Shown: positions 53,245-61,757, counted from the stretch's first letter. The stretch: DNA of 64,000 bases from Chthonomonas sp. (GCA_016788425.1 JAEURQ010000002.1:372001-436000); one strand, 5' to 3'. Program-made: numbers and translations. Notes: a model not told the origin generated them from the sequence alone.

Positions 53245-53640
53245 CTACGCCGAAAACATTTTGTTGATCTCCGGTAACGATAACAGTTCGTCTACGACAC
53301 CTAACTCGCCCTCAAAGGAACCCAGAATGAGGGGGCGCTCGCCAATATCCTCCAGGGAAAAATGCAGGCCGTCGCCCGACCAGTGGAAAAACCCCTGCGG
53401 GCCGATTTCGATGATGCGCGCCGGTGATGCCAGTTCGGGTGCGGCCCCGGTACACATCAGCACCATTGTGGTGGGCTCGTGCTGGGCGGCGATGGCGTGG
53501 ATCCGCTCTAAATCCACCTCGGGAAACAGGCTCGCGGCGAGGTCGGGAACGCGGATGACCAGCATCTGCAAGTCGGGAAACCACACCGCGCCCCTTGGAT
53601 CAATCCAAGCTGTGTGCGGGCCAAGGGTAACGACTTCCAT
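53245..53640 (-). CDS. Cytosolic protein of unknown function (131 aa)
   Basis: No signal peptide or membrane segment. The sequence alternates strands and helices (TAWIDPRGAVWFPDLQMLVIRVPDLAAS, ARIIEIGPQGFFHWSGDGLHFSLEDIG) and ends with a short helix (LLSLPEINKMFSA). It is divergent from the LolA-like gene with 21 bp between starts; TACACC sits 6 nt before its ATG. I do not recognise a family. Confidence 0.68.
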   Translation of the reverse strand: MEVVTLGPHTAWIDPRGAVWFPDLQMLVIRVPDLAASLFPEVDLERIHAIAAQHEPTTMVLMCTGAAPELASPARIIEIGPQGFFHWSGDGLHFSLEDIGERPLILGSFEGELGVVDELLSLPEINKMFSA

Positions 53641-53661
53641 GCGAGTGGTGTAATGTTACTC

Positions 53662-54516
53662 ATGATGAAGAAGTTCGTCTTGATGAGCTTAGTTGTGATG
53701 GCCGCCGGGGGATTCGCCCAGGAAGACCCTCGGCCCGAACGTAATGCCGAGGCCACGCTGGCAACTATCCTAAAAACTTACCAAGAGGTCAAGTCTTTTC
53801 ACGTGACCGTGTGGGTCGGCAATCGCGCGGCCAGCGACCTGCCTTTCCTCTATAGTGGGTCGCAGGAACTTTGGTACGGCGGCGGCAACAAGTTTCGTTT
53901 TGAGACGATCGGCCACTTTGGAAATGGCATTCGCGCCGTAAGCGACGGCACGAAGTACATGTATGACCCGCAGACCGAAACCCCGCAAACGCGCATTGCG
54001 ATCGGCAAGGCCAAGCCCGCCGTGGCCGACATGGATTCGACCTTTGCGTTGGGCCGCACGTCGGGCAACCCGCTGCTCGCCTTTTTGGGCAAGGTGGACC
54101 TGATGGGCAAGGCTATTCCGGCGGACACGTTTATCGTCGCGGGACCGAAAGAAGACGGTCTCGAATCGGTGAGCTTCGGCACCCTCGGCGCCGGCGTGAT
54201 GAACATCTACTTTGATCCTGCCGACCCGATGAAGCTCGCTCGCCGTGTGGAATGGGATAACGAAATGGCTTGGCGCACCGCCATGAACAAGGCGGGCAAG
54301 GGCTCCGCGCCGATCGGAGGGCGCATCTACCGGTTCGACTTCTTCTATCGCAGCGTGAACAAGCCGCTCGCGGCCAACACGTTCGATGCCACCCCGCCCA
54401 AGGGTTACGCAACGATTAACATCGACGAGCGCGGCGATGGCCGACGCATTCGCATGAACGAAGGACCCGACACCTCGGGTGTGACGCGACCCGCCAAGGG
54501 CGAACAGAGTCAGTAA
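53662..54516 (+). CDS. Exported LolA-like/DUF2092-like protein
   Basis: From ATG 53662 the 284-aa product has a signal peptide (MMKKFVLMSLVVMAAGGFAQ). The mature part begins ATLATILKTYQEVKSFHVTVWVG and continues with antiparallel strands (ELWYGGGNKFRFETIG, MYDPQTETPQTRI), resembling the half-barrel fold of LolA/LolB and DUF2092 proteins that carry lipids or lipoproteins. The assignment is by pattern only. TAATGT lies 5 nt before the ATG. The tRNA follows 20 bp downstream. Confidence 0.65.
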   Translation: MMKKFVLMSLVVMAAGGFAQEDPRPERNAEATLATILKTYQEVKSFHVTVWVGNRAASDLPFLYSGSQELWYGGGNKFRFETIGHFGNGIRAVSDGTKYMYDPQTETPQTRIAIGKAKPAVADMDSTFALGRTSGNPLLAFLGKVDLMGKAIPADTFIVAGPKEDGLESVSFGTLGAGVMNIYFDPADPMKLARRVEWDNEMAWRTAMNKAGKGSAPIGGRIYRFDFFYRSVNKPLAANTFDATPPKGYATINIDERGDGRRIRMNEGPDTSGVTRPAKGEQSQ

Positions 54517-54536
54517 AGTAAACTAGCCGCCTGATC

Positions 54537-54612
54537 GGGCCTGTAGCTCAGTGGTCAGAGCAGGCGGCTCATAACCGCTTGGTCGTGGGTTCAATCCCCA
54601 CCGGGCCCACCA
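54537..54612 (+). tRNA. tRNA-Ile2 (CAT anticodon, probable lysidine substrate)
   Basis: A full cloverleaf of 76 nt with encoded CCA (54610-54612). Acceptor GGGCCTG pairs with CGGGCCC, D stem GCTC/GAGC, anticodon CAT at 54570-54572, T stem GTGGG/CCCAC. The G1-C72 pair excludes initiator tRNA. The anticodon arm and variable region (AGCAGGCG-CTCATAA-CGCTTGGTCG) match E. coli tRNA-Ile2, read by TilS, better than elongator tRNA-Met. Elongator Met remains the alternative. Its last 22 nt overlap the convergent SGNH gene. Confidence 0.9.
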
Positions 54613-55847
54613 CTTGTTTCGACCCGCGTAACGCTCACGATGACCGGTCGGCGCGCCGTGATGCGCGCGATTTCGCGCTCGATGGGCTCACTCGCCTCAT
54701 AGAGAGCTTCGCTAAGCGTGAGCGGAGCCGTCCGCCGAATGCTCTGCCAGCGATTGTGTTGCCGCTGTCCCTTCTTGTCGATGAGTCGCAGCACCTCGCG
54801 CGACCGCGCGAGCATCGGCGTTTCGAACTCGGCCAGATTGATGCCAACTTCGTAGAACTCGGCGGGGAACGTGCCAATGTCCTGTGTGTCGATATTCAGG
54901 CGATAATCGCCCTCGCGCAGATTGCGCACCCTCAAAATCTGGGAGTTGAACGTATCTTGGAACGGCCAGATTCCCGTGAAAAACTGCGTCGTGCGGTCGG
55001 TGGGGACGGGGAAGGGAAGGCACTTTTCGATTTGCCGCCAGCGCAGAGTGGTGCCCGCGAGCAACGTGACCTCGGCGTTCTTCACTTCCTTAACGGCGTG
55101 CTTCTTGGCATCAATATCAACCTCGGAGACCAGCCCGCCGCCGTTCCAATTTTTGTAGAGCAGGGCGGCCATCATCAGGTGAGCCGCAACCGAGGGATGC
55201 GTGCAGTCGGGAATGAGCGCCCGCGATGCCACAAAGTCGCGGCGCCGCGACTCGTTGAGCAAGTCGTAGAGCGGCTGATTGAAGTCTATATAGTGCGCCT
55301 TGGTGCGCTGAGCGACGGCCTGAATCACACCGCCATATCGCTGCAAGGCGTCGTTGTAATCTTTGGCAAAGGTCGAGCGTTCGCCGGTGAGCCCCTTAGT
55401 GAGATTATCGAACGGACTCGTCCGGATCAGGCTCAAGCGCACGCCGGGGTTCTCCTTTACGATCCGGGTCACGAGGTCGTCGTAGGACTCCTTAAACTTC
55501 TCTTCGAGGTACGCCGAATAGCTGACGTAGCCGCCATCGTTCATGCCGAGCATGATCGCGACATGGGTTGGCGAAAACGGGTTTACGTCGCGCTCGACGC
55601 GATCTTTGGTGCGCCCCATGGGGCCGCCCCAACTGGCCTCGCCCGGCACGGCCGCGTTGTGATAGCTGATCTTGAGTTCGGGGTGGCGGGTGCGAATGAA
55701 CACCTCAAGGAACTTGGTGTACTCGTTGGACGCGGTAATGCTGTCGCCGTAAAACACCACGCGATCGCCATCCTCGAGCGCGAACTTGCCCGCGGGTTCA
55801 ACGGGACCGCTGAAGGCAAGGGCGAAGAGGGCGACGGTGGAAAGCAA
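54591..55847 (-). CDS. Exported SGNH/GDSL-type hydrolase
   Basis: A 418-aa esterase-like protein. A hydrophobic N-terminus (LSTVALFALAFSG) precedes the SGNH domain: block I VVFYGDSITAS (S36), block III AIMLGMNDGGY and block V DCTHPSVAAH with the catalytic Asp/His. A C-terminal region of about 170 residues has no recognised fold. Start is TTG 55847, the first possible codon after an in-frame stop. The stop codon and last seven codons lie antisense in the tRNA T arm and acceptor. Likely acts on carbohydrate esters outside the cytoplasm. Confidence 0.85.
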   Translation of the reverse strand: MLSTVALFALAFSGPVEPAGKFALEDGDRVVFYGDSITASNEYTKFLEVFIRTRHPELKISYHNAAVPGEASWGGPMGRTKDRVERDVNPFSPTHVAIMLGMNDGGYVSYSAYLEEKFKESYDDLVTRIVKENPGVRLSLIRTSPFDNLTKGLTGERSTFAKDYNDALQRYGGVIQAVAQRTKAHYIDFNQPLYDLLNESRRRDFVASRALIPDCTHPSVAAHLMMAALLYKNWNGGGLVSEVDIDAKKHAVKEVKNAEVTLLAGTTLRWRQIEKCLPFPVPTDRTTQFFTGIWPFQDTFNSQILRVRNLREGDYRLNIDTQDIGTFPAEFYEVGINLAEFETPMLARSREVLRLIDKKGQRQHNRWQSIRRTAPLTLSEALYEASEPIEREIARITARRPVIVSVTRVETSGGPGGD

Positions 55848-55915
55848 ACCGATTCATTTTGGCCCGAAAGAGCGTAAGTAGACTAGGGTACAACCTTTCC
55901 ACCCGAGGATTTCTA

Positions 55916-56986
55916 TTGGCAAAATTTGCGTTTGTTGTCCATCCGATTGTCGCGAAGGATGCCGCGAAACGGTATCCGATCCTCAAGTACGTTCCGGATC
56001 GCGCGATTGAATGGCTGATCAAGCACCGCAAATCCGATGTCATGGCCCACGTCACGGGTCTGCAATCCAAGACCGGCGCGACCGCCGAGGGCATCTATAT
56101 CGGCTGCCCGCTCACGCCGGGCATGATGATGCAGCGCATGCCGCTGAATCAGGTCTACGACGAGTTGACCTATTGCACCGAGTTGGCGCACCGCGAAGGC
56201 GCGAAACTGATCGGCCTTGGCGCATTCACAAGCGTGGTCGGCGATGGCGGCATAACCGTGGAAAAGCGTTCGCCGATCCCGGTGACGACCGGGAACAGTT
56301 ACACGGTGGCGACGGCCATTGAAGGCGCGCTGCGGGCCGCCGAAATGGTAGGCGTGGACAAGGCCGCCTCGCGGCTAGCGGTGGTGGGCGCAACCGGCTC
56401 GATCGGCCGCACCTGCGCGATGGTGATGGCTCCCATGTTTCGCGATACCGTGCTGATTGGGCGCGACCTCGACCGCACGGCGGCGATCGCCGCCCAGCTT
56501 CCGAGAGCCACGGCGAGCATTGACATTAACGAGTTGCGCACGGCTGATTTGGTGGTCACCGTGACCTCGGCGGAAACCGCGATTATTGAACCGGAACATC
56601 TGCGCCGCGGCGCGATTGTTTGCGATGTTTCGCGGCCCCGCGATACGAGCGTGCGGGTGGCGAAGGAGCGGCCCGACGTGTTGGTGATTGAAGGCGGCGT
56701 GGTGAAGGTTCCGGGCAACGTGGACTTTGGCATGACATTCGGCTTTCCGCCCGGCACGGCATATGCTTGCATGAGCGAAACCATGATGCTGGCCCTGGAA
56801 GACAAGCTGGAATCGTTTACGCTTGGCAAAGAAGTTTCGGTGGAGCAGGTGGAGGAAACCAACCGCCTGGCCGCCAAGCACGGCTTTGAGGTCGCCGGGT
56901 TCCGCGCCTTTGAACGTGGCGTGGACGACGCCGCGATTGAGCGCACCCGCCAAGCGCGGATGGAGTTCGCGGGCAGTTTGGCATGA
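55916..56986 (+). CDS. Long-chain acyl-[ACP] reductase-like protein (cyanobacterial AAR family)
   Basis: A 356-aa protein with the AAR layout: N-terminal FAFVVHPIVAKDAAKRYP domain, TALGGF-like GLGAFTSVVGDGGI, TTGNSYTVATAIEGALRAAEMVG, Rossmann motif VVGATGSIGRTCA (about 156-168), GGVVKVPGNVDFGMTFG and AYACMSETMMLALE. C285 aligns with the catalytic Cys of cyanobacterial AAR, and the closing VEETNRLAAKHGFEVAG also matches. AAR reduces fatty acyl-ACP to aldehyde. Start TTG 55916 with GAGGA 6 nt upstream. No aldehyde-deformylating oxygenase gene is near, so the fate of any aldehyde is unknown. Coupled to the MlaF-type ATPase by ATGA. Confidence 0.78.
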   Translation: MAKFAFVVHPIVAKDAAKRYPILKYVPDRAIEWLIKHRKSDVMAHVTGLQSKTGATAEGIYIGCPLTPGMMMQRMPLNQVYDELTYCTELAHREGAKLIGLGAFTSVVGDGGITVEKRSPIPVTTGNSYTVATAIEGALRAAEMVGVDKAASRLAVVGATGSIGRTCAMVMAPMFRDTVLIGRDLDRTAAIAAQLPRATASIDINELRTADLVVTVTSAETAIIEPEHLRRGAIVCDVSRPRDTSVRVAKERPDVLVIEGGVVKVPGNVDFGMTFGFPPGTAYACMSETMMLALEDKLESFTLGKEVSVEQVEETNRLAAKHGFEVAGFRAFERGVDDAAIERTRQARMEFAGSLA

Positions 56987-57732
56987 GCGCACCAGCCCTG
57001 TTGGTGGACAAGGTAAGCCATAAGTTCGGCGACCGATGGGTGCTGCAGAACATTCAGCTTGAAGTGGCCGACGGCGAGATTCTCGCGATCATGGGGAGCT
57101 CGGGCGGTGGAAAATCCACCCTGCTGAAAATCATTACCGGCCTGCTGAGACCGACCGAAGGCGATGTGGTGGTGCACGGAATTTCGAGCGTGCGGCAACC
57201 CGAGGAAGCGCGCCGCGAACTGGGCTTGGTGTTTCAATCGGCGGCGCTGTTTGACTACTTGAACGTGTTTGAAAACGTGGCCTTTGGGTTGCGTCGAATC
57301 CGGGGCATGCGCGCGAGCGTGCTGACCGATCAAGTGAACGAGGCGCTCGCCAGTGTGGGCCTGCCCGATGCCGGCAAGCTTATGCCCGATGAACTCAGCG
57401 GCGGCATGAAGAAGCGCGTCGGACTCGCCCGGGCACTGGTGTTGGGGCCGAAGGTTTTGCTCTACGACGAACCGACGAGCGGCCTGGACCCCGTGACGGC
57501 TTACGCGATTGACGAACTGATTGTGGAAACCGCTCGCGAGCACAAGATCACGAGCATTGTGGTGAGCCACGACGTGAGCAGCGTGTTCCGGGTGGCGGAT
57601 CGCATTGCGTTCCTCGCGGGCGGTGCATTGACCTTTGTGGGCAACGAGTCGGAGTTCCGCGCGAGCAACGACGCCATGATTCGCGAATTGGTGGACAAGG
57701 CTCAGGCCGAAGAATTTGTGAAAAGTCAGTGA
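56983..57732 (+). CDS. MlaF-type ABC transporter ATP-binding protein
   Basis: A 249-aa ATPase of the MCE/Mla lipid-transport class. Walker A GSSGGGKST, Q-loop VFQSAALFDYLNVFENVAFGLR (typical of MlaF), signature ELSGGMKKRVGLARAL, Walker B VLLYDEPTSGLDP and switch His in VVSHDVSSVF. MlaF ATPases normally lie beside an MlaE permease and an MCE-domain MlaD; neither is adjacent here. It overlaps the acyl-ACP-reductase-like gene by 4 nt, suggesting lipid-related coupling. Confidence 0.9.
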   Translation: MSAPALLVDKVSHKFGDRWVLQNIQLEVADGEILAIMGSSGGGKSTLLKIITGLLRPTEGDVVVHGISSVRQPEEARRELGLVFQSAALFDYLNVFENVAFGLRRIRGMRASVLTDQVNEALASVGLPDAGKLMPDELSGGMKKRVGLARALVLGPKVLLYDEPTSGLDPVTAYAIDELIVETAREHKITSIVVSHDVSSVFRVADRIAFLAGGALTFVGNESEFRASNDAMIRELVDKAQAEEFVKSQ

Positions 57733-57788
57733 ACTGACGGAATGGTGGCGCGTCTTCCTCTGCGTACAAGGTACGTAGGAGAAGCACA

Positions 57789-58262
57789 ATGAAACAATTC
57801 CTGAACCTGTTTATCGTTTCGGCCATCACGTTTGTCATGGCAACTTCGGCCATCGCTCAAACCGCTGGCCCCAAGGGTCAAGGCGGCCAACCCGGCGGTC
57901 CTGGTAAGGGCGGCGACGGTCCTCGCGGCGGAATGCGCGGCGGCGGCATCAAGATGTTTGCCGACAAGCTGAACCTGACGGCCGACCAAAAGGCGAAGCT
58001 CGCCAAGCTCGACGAGGCAATGAAGGCCGAGTTTGGAAAGATGCGCAGCAGCAACCTTCCGCAAGAACAAAAGCGAGAGAAGATGCGATCGATGATGAAG
58101 TCGCACATGGAAAAGGTCCAAGCCATCCTTACGAAGGAGCAAAAGGCCAAGCTCGAGCAGCTGATGAAGGAAGCCCGCGCCAAGCGAGGCGACAAGGGTG
58201 CCCCCGGCGCCAAGGCCGGTAAAGGCGGCAAGGGTGGCAAGGGCGGCGCTCCGAAGCCCTGA
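57789..58262 (+). CDS. Exported Spy/CpxP-like LTxxQ protein
   Basis: A 157-aa secreted protein with a signal peptide (LFIVSAITFVMATSAIA), a Gly/Pro-rich linker, and a helical, Lys- and Met-rich domain with two LTxxQ-type motifs (LNLTADQKAKL and ILTKEQKAKLEQL) as in Spy/CpxP periplasmic chaperones. The C-terminus is a basic Gly-Lys tail (GKGGKGGKGG). AGGAG lies 8 nt before the ATG. It is monocistronic or at the end of the AAR/MlaF run and closed by a terminator. Chaperone function is inferred. Confidence 0.75.
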   Translation: MKQFLNLFIVSAITFVMATSAIAQTAGPKGQGGQPGGPGKGGDGPRGGMRGGGIKMFADKLNLTADQKAKLAKLDEAMKAEFGKMRSSNLPQEQKREKMRSMMKSHMEKVQAILTKEQKAKLEQLMKEARAKRGDKGAPGAKAGKGGKGGKGGAPKP

Positions 58263-58322
58263 TCTCGCTGGATCCATAAATCCCAAGCTTGGGGAACGGG
58301 AGAGAGAGGCCCGAACTCCAAA

Positions 58323-58360
58323 AAGGACCCGCTCACTTGCTGAGCGGGTTCCTTGTTTTT
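58323..58360 (+). terminator. Bidirectional intrinsic terminator
   Basis: CCCGCTCA/TGAGCGGG core stem extended by AAGGA/TTCCTT with one bulge (58323-58354), five T on the plus side and four A on the other, between the Spy-like gene and the convergent beta-helix gene. Confidence 0.85.
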
Positions 58361-61300
58361 AGGGTGCCTTGCGCTTGCGTCGTAATAGCAACGCCGCTCC
58401 GGCGAGGAGGCTGAGCACGCTGCTCGGTTCGGGCACGGCATAGACTAAGCGGATGTTGAATGGACCTCTTTCCACCGTCCAGTTCGGCGTCAAGATGTTG
58501 ACATTCCAGTTGATGATTGCATGGTTACCGCTGACATGAATGTCGTGGAAGAACCCTGGAGAATACGTCCCCCGAATCTCCATCGAGCCGCTAAAGTCAT
58601 AAGTGGTATCGGCATAGAAACCGCCGCGGAACACTGGCAAAACTCCGCTTGCATTGGGAGCAATAATGGTGTGCCCACCAATGCGAAAAACTTCGACTTT
58701 GGGACCTGTTTCTCCAATAAACTCTTGCACTCCAGAGTGACCCACGTATCGGAATGATTGACTACCTCCGATATTGAGGAATGAAACGTTGCCTCGATTA
58801 TTGACCTCGCCCTTCACCACTCCGGTAACTGCGAGTGAACCGGTCGATTCGTTTGAGAGATAGAGTTCGGTTCCGGCGCCACCGCTGAAGGTTGCCGTCC
58901 CACGATTAGATCCTGACCAAGAGCCCGAGCGCGCGGATATCTGTCCTCGATTTATCCCGGCGTAGGAAATGATTCCTTCTGTGCCCGGTCCATCTTCAGC
59001 AATCATTTGCCCGAAGTTTTCAGAAGAACCCACCGTTAGCCGCCGACTAATTACGGATCCGTGGTTTGTGCTGCCGAAAAACTCAATTGAGTTACGGGCG
59101 CTAAGGGTTGAGTAATTCGTGCTGTCTCGGAACGAAACTTCATCGACTAACATGGACCCACGGTTGACCGCCCTTGAAAACCCTAGTCTGGATCCAAAAC
59201 CTTCGGCAGTGGGTGTGCCGGTGACCGTGCCGAGAAGTTCCATGTCTCGACCAATTTCTAGGTACGACTGAAACCTGGCGTTCTGCATTCGAATCGTTCC
59301 GGATTCGGCAGACGCAGAGGTGCTCTTGCGGATAGAACTGTATCCCGACGTTTCGAGCAAGTTGGGCATCGAGTCGCTCGATCCAATGGAGATAAATCCG
59401 TGACTGAACTTGGACCCTTCCGGAATTCTTGATCGTGTAAATTCAAGAGACTTCGCGGATGAGTTATCCAAAATGAGCGGAGACTGAAAAGTCGTATCGG
59501 TAAAGTAGCCGTTCAGTACGTTTCTGATGGGGCCACCCGTCAGCGTGGAGTTCGCCATCAATACCTCCTGCCAGTATCGATTCCTCGATTGCAGATCGTC
59601 ATTATCGATAGTCAGCCCAGCTACATCTCCACTAATATGCACCCGGCTCGTTGCGTCAGTTTCAATCCTCCGTTCCAGGTTTACGAAATCGGAGCCAAAG
59701 ACGCTGACGATCGATTCGTTCTTGGCAACTGTACGAGCTGTCGGCGACATCGAAAGGATGCCGATTTCGGATCCGTCCGTAGCTTCCACATAACCATTGT
59801 TGTTGATATTGGACAGCGATCCACCGACAAGAGTCAGCTGACCGTTATTGATGACCGGAAAACTCGAGTTGCCGCTAACTTGCGAGCGATTCACCATCAT
59901 CGTACCGTTGTTCGTGAGTTGGCTTACACTAAAGGCCGACCGGAAAATGTCGAGGGTGCCGTTGTTGACAATGTTGGCAATGTGGCCTACCTCACTACCG
60001 AATGCGGGTTTAATCTGCCCGCGAATCTCCAGGCGTCCAGAATTCACAATGTTGGTGACGCGGTAAGGGTTGTTGACAATGACCTTACCGGTGGCCGAGA
60101 TCGACGAATTGAGAAAATCTGTAAAGGCCCCTTCGAGATGCAAGGCGCCGTTCACTGTCGCGTTTTTCGCGGTTAGCTTGTGAGGCACGTTCACGCGAAC
60201 ATAGTCCCCATTTTGCAAAATCGGATTGTCAAAAACGACGTGATCAAAGTCTGGGTTGTACTCTTCCCCCTGAAACACGTTAGAACCTTGGAATCGAATA
60301 TCCTCCCAAAGTGATGATCCAACAAACTTAGTGTTGCTAAAGTTTGAAATGGTTCCGCCGACCATACCTCCTCGGTATTTTGTCATCCGTCCATTTAGGA
60401 ACGTAGCGAAGTCGAGCGGTGCATTCTCTAGGTCCATCTGCCCGTAGACGCCATTTGTGTTGGTGCCGATCGCAAGGTCCATGCTCGCCTGAGGAGAAAC
60501 GTGGATGTACTGGAACTTGTCGCGTGTAGGCGAGCTTGCAACAAACTTCAGCCGCAAGTGGCTCTGCCCGTTAAGCGTGAGCATTCCGGGGTGGGCCGCG
60601 GTTGTGGTTCCTTCGTGCGTCCCAGAACCTTCGAATCGGATCTCACCGTAATTGATGAAGCTGGCCGCACTATGACTAGCGTTTGAGGTGAAAACAGCAG
60701 TACCATAGTTCTTTAAATTGTCAGAAAAGGTCTGCGCGTTGTTGACTCCGTAGTTCGTTACATTGATTCCAACTCCATTGAAGGTTCCATAATTGATTGT
60801 ACTGAGCGCGCCGGAAGAGCCGTTGAGCGTCCCACGAATTGTGAGTGTTGGGCCACTACCAGTAACATCTCCCGTCGAAGTTCCAAATAGTTCAACCGTG
60901 CTGAAGGCGATCAGGGCACCGTTGAATCCATCTTGCAGCTTAGCTGTTCCTCCGACTAGCGTACTGGTTCCCGTAAGCTGACCGCTAATCTCGGTATCGT
61001 TTTCAATCGAACCGTAGAAATTGTTGCGAGAGATTGATGAGTGAAGTGTGCGGATACCCGATCCCGCAAAGCCGAAAAATGTTGATTGGAGCGTGCCAGT
61101 TCCGGTGATCGTCGCACCGGGACTGAAGTCTATCCTCGTTGTCGCATTAACGGAGCCACCCGCGCCAAGGTCCAGATGCTTGACCGTTACATTTGACGTC
61201 GAAACATAGGACGTTGAGTTTGTCAAGTTGATTGAAGTCGCGGTGAGCCTTGCATTCGTCAAGCGGCTTCCAGCTCCAAGCGTGAGTGCTCCAACTTCGT

Positions 61301-61757
61301 ACCGCCCGGCCCCCGTAAGTTGGTTATTCTGCAAAGCATCTAGCTTTGTGGCCACGAGCAAACCCCCGATGGTTGATCGCCCGCCGCTGGTCATGGTCAG
61401 GTCGTTGAATGTATATCGCCCCGACGTCGAAAGCATTCGCAAATGGCCGGTTGCATCAACGTTCGTATGCGATGACACCGTAAGGTTCGCTAATTGAACA
61501 ACCGCGCGTGTGGACAGATTTGCGAGGAGGATCGATCCGGAATCGGTCAGGGTGATAGAGCCAGGGTTCGGGAGCAGGTAGGGGTCGTAACCGATGAAGA
61601 CGCTATCCGCGGACGTGGGAATGATCCCTCCGTCCCAGATACCGGGAGTTCGCCAACTCGCCGTCGCTGTGCCCACAAAGTACCGATCCGCGGCGAAGCC
61701 CAGCGAACCAGAGACGACCAACGCGGCCGTCGTGCCAAATCTCGAGATTGACCTCAT
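58359..61757 (-). CDS. Very large PEP-CTERM beta-helix surface protein (1132 aa)
   Basis: From ATG 61757 a signal peptide (MRSISRFGTTAALVVSGSLGFA) leads to about 1070 residues of Ser/Thr/Asn/Gly-rich, strand-forming sequence with loosely repeated turns (VNNGTLDIF, LTNNGTMMVNRSQ, NRGSMLVDEVSF, NHGSVISRRLTV), as in right-handed beta-helix adhesins or autotransporter passengers. The C-terminus is a PEP-CTERM tag (VPEPSSVLSLLAGAALLLRRKRK). GC and codon use are visibly lower than in neighbours, with more A/T-ending codons, which suggests transfer or relaxed selection. Upstream in-frame ATG 61778 is less likely. Confidence 0.82.
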   Translation of the reverse strand: MRSISRFGTTAALVVSGSLGFAADRYFVGTATASWRTPGIWDGGIIPTSADSVFIGYDPYLLPNPGSITLTDSGSILLANLSTRAVVQLANLTVSSHTNVDATGHLRMLSTSGRYTFNDLTMTSGGRSTIGGLLVATKLDALQNNQLTGAGRYEVGALTLGAGSRLTNARLTATSINLTNSTSYVSTSNVTVKHLDLGAGGSVNATTRIDFSPGATITGTGTLQSTFFGFAGSGIRTLHSSISRNNFYGSIENDTEISGQLTGTSTLVGGTAKLQDGFNGALIAFSTVELFGTSTGDVTGSGPTLTIRGTLNGSSGALSTINYGTFNGVGINVTNYGVNNAQTFSDNLKNYGTAVFTSNASHSAASFINYGEIRFEGSGTHEGTTTAAHPGMLTLNGQSHLRLKFVASSPTRDKFQYIHVSPQASMDLAIGTNTNGVYGQMDLENAPLDFATFLNGRMTKYRGGMVGGTISNFSNTKFVGSSLWEDIRFQGSNVFQGEEYNPDFDHVVFDNPILQNGDYVRVNVPHKLTAKNATVNGALHLEGAFTDFLNSSISATGKVIVNNPYRVTNIVNSGRLEIRGQIKPAFGSEVGHIANIVNNGTLDIFRSAFSVSQLTNNGTMMVNRSQVSGNSSFPVINNGQLTLVGGSLSNINNNGYVEATDGSEIGILSMSPTARTVAKNESIVSVFGSDFVNLERRIETDATSRVHISGDVAGLTIDNDDLQSRNRYWQEVLMANSTLTGGPIRNVLNGYFTDTTFQSPLILDNSSAKSLEFTRSRIPEGSKFSHGFISIGSSDSMPNLLETSGYSSIRKSTSASAESGTIRMQNARFQSYLEIGRDMELLGTVTGTPTAEGFGSRLGFSRAVNRGSMLVDEVSFRDSTNYSTLSARNSIEFFGSTNHGSVISRRLTVGSSENFGQMIAEDGPGTEGIISYAGINRGQISARSGSWSGSNRGTATFSGGAGTELYLSNESTGSLAVTGVVKGEVNNRGNVSFLNIGGSQSFRYVGHSGVQEFIGETGPKVEVFRIGGHTIIAPNASGVLPVFRGGFYADTTYDFSGSMEIRGTYSPGFFHDIHVSGNHAIINWNVNILTPNWTVERGPFNIRLVYAVPEPSSVLSLLAGAALLLRRKRKAP

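Noticed and set aside
54537-54612. Initiator tRNA-Met
   Set aside because: Position 1-72 is a G-C pair and the anticodon arm lacks the three G-C pairs typical of initiators. The sequence fits Ile2.
56299-57789. 496-codon minus-strand open frame
   Set aside because: It spans the antisense of two well-supported genes (AAR-like and MlaF-type).
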